A stretch of DNA of 10,510 bases. Source: Acidobacteriota bacterium. Lineage in GTDB: Bacteria; Acidobacteriota; Terriglobia; Acidiferrales; UBA7541. Made by a program: the position numbers and the translations under genes. This document shows, in pieces, positions 6,868 to 10,510 of this stretch; positions within the stretch are counted from its first letter, which is position 1, and each line of letters begins with the position of its first letter. Where the stretch lies: positions 5,528 through 16,037 of the forward strand of contig PLZZ01000131.1 in NCBI GenBank assembly GCA_003153585.1, read 5' to 3'. Under the pieces are notes generated by a model. The model saw only the letters and a list, made by a program, of their open reading frames with translations. It ran no database searches and was not told the origin of the DNA.

Positions 6868-7283
6868 CAAGAGCGCTCCGTGGTGTTCAGAGCTGTGTTG
6901 CCCACGAAAAGAACGCCGACACAAATAGTCACAATTCCAATCCACCGCCAGGTGCTGACGAATTCACCAAGCAAAAAATGGCCCAGCAGAGCGACGATGG
7001 CGTAGGCGATGGCAGTTGCAGGCTGCACGAAACTGAAATCGGCCCAGGACAGCACCAGGGTATAACAGATCAGAAATGTGAGCAGCGAAGCGATCCCCAG
7101 CCAGACCGTACCGGAAGAAAAGGCGCGGAGGAAGAAGCGGAAAAGCTCAGGCATCGTCCAGGCAGGCGGAACGCCCACGATTTTCATGCCTTTGCCCAGC
7201 AGGATGTCTCCCACCGGGCCAAAGGTGACCATCAGGAATAACAGGACGTAAGTCTTAAAATGCAGCCCTTCCGCCGACTTCAT
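6867..7283 (-). CDS. small EamA/SMR-like four-helix membrane protein (first of a pair)
   Basis: The 138-residue product has four predicted helices (about 11-31, 58-80, 84-106, 112-129). The EamA-type pattern FSFVQPATAIAYAIVALLG and LLGEFVSTWRWIGI is clear in the second half. Helix 1 carries GDILLGKGMK at 25-34 with acidic D26 and K34, aligned with E19 and K27 of its neighbour and with E14 and K22 of EmrE. It differs from its neighbour in most other positions, so the two look like diverged paralogues forming a heterodimer, as ArnE/ArnF do for aminoarabinose-lipid flipping. The ATG overlaps the hpnJ stop as ATGA (4 nt), with only a weak AGAG before it, so translation probably depends on coupling to hpnJ. 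Function is inferred from fold and context only. Confidence 0.83.
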   Translation of the reverse strand: MKSAEGLHFKTYVLLFLMVTFGPVGDILLGKGMKIVGVPPAWTMPELFRFFLRAFSSGTVWLGIASLLTFLICYTLVLSWADFSFVQPATAIAYAIVALLGHFLLGEFVSTWRWIGIVTICVGVLFVGNTALNTTERS

Positions 7284-8788
7284 GCGCTCTGCGATTCGCT
7301 GGAACGCGGCTCCATGGGCGGCGCTTCGACAAGGACCCTTTTCTGAACGCCTTTCTTGGCAACCTTCCGGCGCTCGTGACGAAGTTTCATGAAGTCAACC
7401 GCTTCGTGGAACAGGCGTTTGCGCTCGTGCGAATCCCAAAGTGATTCACGAACGATGCGCCAGGCGACTCTCGGGCGCAGATAATAGCTGTCATAGAAAC
7501 GGTTGACGGAGTCCACCATGTATTCGCGCGAGAGGCCGGGATACTCGAGATGGGGAAGCTGGTGGCCGTTCACGTCTGTGGCTGCTTCGCCGGCTAGAAA
7601 ACCTTCGCGCATGCCCTGGTCGTAAAGCTCGGTACCCGGGTAAGCATGTGCCATGGAAACCTGAATGGTTTCGCAGTCAATCTCTTTTGCGTACTCGATA
7701 GTTTTCTCGATGGTCTGCTTCGTCTCGCCGGGCAATCCGATGATAAAGTCGCCGTGAACGTGGATGCCGACTTTCTTGCAGTTCTGAACGAAGGTGCGGC
7801 CCATTTCGACCGTCGCGCCCTTCTTGATGTTCTTCAGGATTTGCGGATCGCCGGATTCAAAGCCAACAATCAATAAACGAGCTCCGGCGTCGGCCATGGC
7901 CTTTAGCGTCTCGTAGTCGCTATGGACGCGAGCAGTGCAGGACCATTGGAAGCCGACGGGCTTGAATTCCTTGCAAAGAGCCAGAACGCGATCTTTGCGG
8001 ATGTTGAAGGTATCGTCGTCAAAGAAAAATTCCTTGGCCTGCGGAAACATCTTGTGCGCCTGCTTAAACTCGCGCGCCACGCTGTCCACCGATCGCACGC
8101 GCCAAGCGTGGCCGGAAAGCGTTTGGGGCCAAAGACAAAACGTGCACAGAGCCGGACAGCCTCGCGCCGTATAAAACGAAACATACGGGTTCAGGAGGAA
8201 TGGAACGTTATAATTCTCGATCTTCAAATTCTTCTCATAGACTTCGGTGGCGAAAGGCAATTCATCAAGTTCCGCGGTTTGCAGCAGCGCGCGCGGAGGA
8301 TTGTGGACCACCTTGCCGTCCTTCATGTAGCTCGCGCTCAGGATCTCTGAGAGCGGCTTGCCTTGCGCGTATTCCACAACAGCGTGATCGAATTCGCCGC
8401 GAACGACGAAATCAATGTCCTGGCTCGCCAGCAGACTTTCCGCCGGCTTGATTTGCACCTGGGGCCCGACGAAGCAGATCTTGATTCCCGGCTTCTTGTC
8501 TTTCATCGCGCGAGCCATGCGCAAGTCGCTGAAGAAACCCACCGTGGAGGTAAACAAAACGACGAACTCGTAGTCCTGCGCTATGCGCACAACTTCCTCG
8601 GGCGTTATGTGATGCGGCGGCCCGTCCAGCAAGCGGCTCCCGGCAAGCATACCCGCGGGGTAGGCCAGCCAAACCGGATACCAATAGGATTCAATCTCAC
8701 GTGTGGCGGGCCAGCGAGAACCCGCTCCGCCGTCGAATTTCTCGAAGCTGGGCGGATTTAGAAACAAAGTTTTCATTACTGACGGCAT
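7280..8788 (-). CDS. hpnJ: HpnJ-type B12-binding radical SAM protein of hopanoid biosynthesis
   Basis: The 502-residue protein starts with the HpnJ-like stretch MKTLFLNPPSFEKFDGGAGS at residues 5-24. A B12-binding-like domain at about 30-160 includes FVGPQVQIKP and FVVRGEFD. The radical SAM core has C211, C215 and C218 (CPALCTFC), which bind the 4Fe-4S cluster, followed by FFFDDDTFN at 254-262, VGFESGD at 308-314 and FIIGLPGET at 348-356. A basic tail closes the protein. HpnJ is known to be needed for converting the amino sugar on bacteriohopanetetrol to the cyclitol ether, after HpnI and HpnK. ATG 8788 has a GGGGG run 11 nt upstream; ATG 8776 matches the family N-terminus better but lacks a ribosome binding site. 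It is first in the operon with two EamA-like genes and hpnI. No hpnK is present in the window. Confidence 0.88.
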   Translation of the reverse strand: MPSVMKTLFLNPPSFEKFDGGAGSRWPATREIESYWYPVWLAYPAGMLAGSRLLDGPPHHITPEEVVRIAQDYEFVVLFTSTVGFFSDLRMARAMKDKKPGIKICFVGPQVQIKPAESLLASQDIDFVVRGEFDHAVVEYAQGKPLSEILSASYMKDGKVVHNPPRALLQTAELDELPFATEVYEKNLKIENYNVPFLLNPYVSFYTARGCPALCTFCLWPQTLSGHAWRVRSVDSVAREFKQAHKMFPQAKEFFFDDDTFNIRKDRVLALCKEFKPVGFQWSCTARVHSDYETLKAMADAGARLLIVGFESGDPQILKNIKKGATVEMGRTFVQNCKKVGIHVHGDFIIGLPGETKQTIEKTIEYAKEIDCETIQVSMAHAYPGTELYDQGMREGFLAGEAATDVNGHQLPHLEYPGLSREYMVDSVNRFYDSYYLRPRVAWRIVRESLWDSHERKRLFHEAVDFMKLRHERRKVAKKGVQKRVLVEAPPMEPRSSESQSA

Positions 8789-8873
8789 ATCTATTGTTAC
8801 CCCCTCAGGGTTACAAAGGACCTTATAATTTCAGTGCTTCTGCTCAATGTGAATAGTTTACCCGGTTTTGGCG

Positions 8874-8894
8874 ACAAGCCCAAGCACAGCTTGT
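8874..8894 (-). other. inverted repeat downstream of tolC-like gene
   Basis: ACAAGC (8874-8879) and GCTTGT (8889-8894) form a perfect 6-bp inverted repeat around a 9-nt loop. An alternative 5-bp pairing (CAAGC/GCTTG, 3-nt loop) exists within it. No T-tract follows on the minus strand, so a terminator is doubtful and read-through from tolC into hpnJ remains possible. The rest of the 116-bp gap contains no promoter I would defend. Confidence 0.25.
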
Positions 8895-8904
8895 TCGAAG
8901 TTCG

Positions 8905-10203
8905 TTACTGAAACACCTTCGCCAGCTGGCCCGTTGCCTGCAATAGACTTAGCTGCCCCTGCTGGCGCGCAAAATCGGCGTCGAGGAATGCCACCCATTT
9001 GTCGCTCTCATCCAAGCGCGCTCGTTCGATATCTCGAAGTGTAAGGCGTCCTTCGTCAAATTCGGACTGGTTCAGTTGCAGGGTCTCTTGGGCCAGCTTT
9101 AAGTCCAGGCGGGCGACCTCGCGAGTCGCATCCAATTCGCGAACGGTGCGGGCTTTTTGTTGGATGTCCAGCCGGACTTCCTGGCGCTTGTTCCCGAGAG
9201 TAAGCTCCGCGACGTTCAATTCGCTTTTCGCCAGCGCGACAGTTGCTCTTGTCTTGGACGCGAAAAGCGGAATTGTGATCTGAACGCCCACGCTTACGTT
9301 ATTGCGCTCGAACTTCTTGTAAAACTCATCGTAATTATTGAACTTGCTCAAAACGCTGTACTGGCCGACTAAAGCCACAGTGGGAAAGTAACTAAGATGC
9401 GCGCCGCGCAATAGCTGCTGGCGGGCCAAACGCTCGTTTTCCGCCTCCTGAATGCCGGGATCGGACCGGATAGCGGCGTTCATCATGTCGTTCACCGAGA
9501 GATCATTTTCGAACGACGGCTCCGACGTGTCCACTTCAATAGCTTGGGCCTCGGAAATGCCCGTGAGATCGCGAATCTGTTGCGTCAGAGTTTCATCGCG
9601 GCCTTCGAGCTTGATGATTCTTTCCTCCACGCGCGCTTGATCGAGTTCGCCGCGAGTCACTTCGATTGGCAGCTCCTGGTTTGCTGCCACGCGATCGCGC
9701 GTCACACCCAGAATTTTTTCTGCACTGGCTTCTTCCTTGCGCATCAGTTCCAGCGAATGGCGCACTTCGGCCAGTTCGAGATAAGCCGTCGCAGCCCGCA
9801 CGATGACGACGTCATGCATTCGATCTATCTCGAGTTTCATGTTTTTCGCGCGGTCTTCCGCCGCGCGTTGCTGGCCTTTCAGCAGCGGATTGAAAACTGC
9901 TTCGTTGTAGCTCATTTGAAAAACAGCGGGCGGCCCGCCGGCAATGGAAGGAAACCCTGACGTGTAGGCAGCGCCAGAACCGGTATAGAGGTTGGGCAGG
10001 AATGCGGACCGGTCAAGACCAGCCTCGTTGAGAGCAACGGTGTACTGTACCCGCGCCAAAGCTAAATCCCGGCTATTCTGCAGCGCCAGGGTGACCGCTT
10101 GACGCATCGTCAACTTCCCGGTGTCCTGCGCCCTCGCAATTCCGACAAGCAGGAATGCCGCCAACGCGCCGGTCACAGCTAATATTCGCAAGTTTTTATT
10201 CAT
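8905..10203 (-). CDS. TolC-family outer membrane efflux protein
   Basis: The 432-residue protein has a signal peptide (MNKN basic start, hydrophobic core at about 7-22, cleavage likely after GIARA at 21-25). The mature part shows the two OEP repeats, each starting near a TLALQNSRDL- or NAAIRSDPGI-like helix, and long charged helical stretches at about 130-215 and 335-425 that form the periplasmic barrel. The segment around 285-320 (VQITIPLFASKTRA) has the usual strand pattern before the second coiled stretch. TolC proteins are trimeric exit ducts used by ABC or RND pumps. The ATG lies inside the end of the upstream permease gene (8-nt overlap), so the two are co-translated. No membrane fusion protein is in the window; it would be expected further right. 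The exported substrate cannot be read from the sequence. Confidence 0.92.
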   Translation of the reverse strand: MNKNLRILAVTGALAAFLLVGIARAQDTGKLTMRQAVTLALQNSRDLALARVQYTVALNEAGLDRSAFLPNLYTGSGAAYTSGFPSIAGGPPAVFQMSYNEAVFNPLLKGQQRAAEDRAKNMKLEIDRMHDVVIVRAATAYLELAEVRHSLELMRKEEASAEKILGVTRDRVAANQELPIEVTRGELDQARVEERIIKLEGRDETLTQQIRDLTGISEAQAIEVDTSEPSFENDLSVNDMMNAAIRSDPGIQEAENERLARQQLLRGAHLSYFPTVALVGQYSVLSKFNNYDEFYKKFERNNVSVGVQITIPLFASKTRATVALAKSELNVAELTLGNKRQEVRLDIQQKARTVRELDATREVARLDLKLAQETLQLNQSEFDEGRLTLRDIERARLDESDKWVAFLDADFARQQGQLSLLQATGQLAKVFQ

Positions 10204-10510
10204 AGCGCAGTGATTCCGTAGGATGAAGACGCGCCGCGCGGTTCGCAGGGAGATAACCGAACAGCAGGCCCGTTGAGCAGGATACTACGAACGCCAGCAG
10301 TACAGAGAGCCACGACACAGGAATAGTAACTCCCCGCAGGTCAGGAATGAATCGGATGAAGGAATTGATGATGATGGGAATGGAAACTGCGATTACGATT
10401 CCCACCAGCGCTCCTGTGCCGCTTATCAGCAAAGCCTCCATCAGAAATTGATACAGGATCGAGTCGCGACGAGCGCCAATGGCTTTGCGAATCCCGATCT
10501 CGCGGGTTCG
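10196..10510 (-). CDS. MacB/FtsX-type ABC transporter permease, C-terminal part (runs off right edge)
   Basis: About 104 codons are visible, open to the window edge. The first visible residues are RTREIGIRKAIGARRDSIL, the conserved cytoplasmic motif that precedes the last three helices in MacB/FtsX-type permeases. It is followed by hydrophobic helices at GTGALVGIVIAVSIPIIINS and VSWLSVLLAFVVSCSTGLLFG, and by the family ending GYLPANRAARLHPTESLRYE. Such permeases are mechanotransmission ABC proteins that drive a periplasmic adaptor and TolC to export macrolides, peptides or lipoproteins. The TAA at 10198-10196 overlaps the tolC start. The N-terminal half, the periplasmic domain and any fused or separate ATPase lie beyond the window, so it cannot be told whether this is full-length MacB or a stand-alone permease. 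Confidence 0.9.
   Translation of the reverse strand, partial: RTREIGIRKAIGARRDSILYQFLMEALLISGTGALVGIVIAVSIPIIINSFIRFIPDLRGVTIPVSWLSVLLAFVVSCSTGLLFGYLPANRAARLHPTESLRYE

Noticed and set aside
6868..6945. Upstream extension of the second EamA-like gene to 6945
   Set aside because: The added 26 residues are polar and Cys/His-rich, unlike a membrane protein start; ATG 6867 has GGAG at good spacing and a coupled TGATG junction.
8824..8829. Perfect TATAAT on the plus strand upstream of hpnJ
   Set aside because: It points away from hpnJ into it antisense, has no -35 at a usable distance and no gene for it to serve; on the minus strand the same bases do not form a good -10 with a -35.
1..10510. CRISPR arrays, insertion sequences, prophage or integrase signatures
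   Set aside because: No repeated spacer-repeat pattern, transposase motif, long terminal inverted repeat or integrase-like protein was seen; the tRNA-Gln 3' end shows no nearby duplicate that would suggest an attachment site.

Overview
The window is about 10.5 kb of moderately GC-rich, densely packed bacterial DNA. Hopanoid tailoring genes, outer-membrane (TolC) and periplasmic genes indicate a Gram-negative-type envelope. The combination of HpnI/HpnJ, a MacB-like permease with TolC and frequent non-ATG starts would fit Acidobacteriota. That assignment is an inference from gene content; no phylogenetic marker gene here proves it.

Layout. (1) 1-434, minus: start of a BaiN/HI0933-type flavoprotein gene that runs off the left edge. 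It is divergent from (2) 526-2340, plus: a Uup-type ABC-F ATPase. Both appear to use TTG starts. (3) 2413-2487, minus: tRNA-Gln(CTG) with an encoded CCA. It has a well-formed sigma70-type promoter at 2534-2562, and a hairpin plus eight-T tract lies between promoter and tRNA. (4) 2742-3380, plus: a secreted MepK/DUF882-type peptidoglycan endopeptidase, convergent with (5) 3377-5119, minus: a YcbB/LdtD-type L,D-transpeptidase. Their stop codons overlap. (6) 5313-8788, minus: a compact operon hpnJ - EamA-type small membrane protein - second EamA-type small membrane protein - hpnI. (7) 8905-10510, minus: tolC-like outer membrane efflux gene, overlapping the end of a MacB/FtsX-type ABC permease that continues past the right edge.

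How the genes fit together. HpnI (glycosyltransferase) and HpnJ (radical SAM) belong to the pathway that decorates bacteriohopanetetrol with an amino sugar and converts it to the cyclitol ether. Here they flank two translationally coupled four-helix membrane proteins that resemble ArnE/ArnF or SMR subunits, so the operon may include a dedicated flippase for the modified hopanoid or its sugar intermediate. This is the most interesting unit in the window. The MepK-LdtD pair makes and trims 3-3 peptidoglycan cross-links, and the permease-TolC pair is part of an efflux system. Much of the window therefore concerns the cell envelope.
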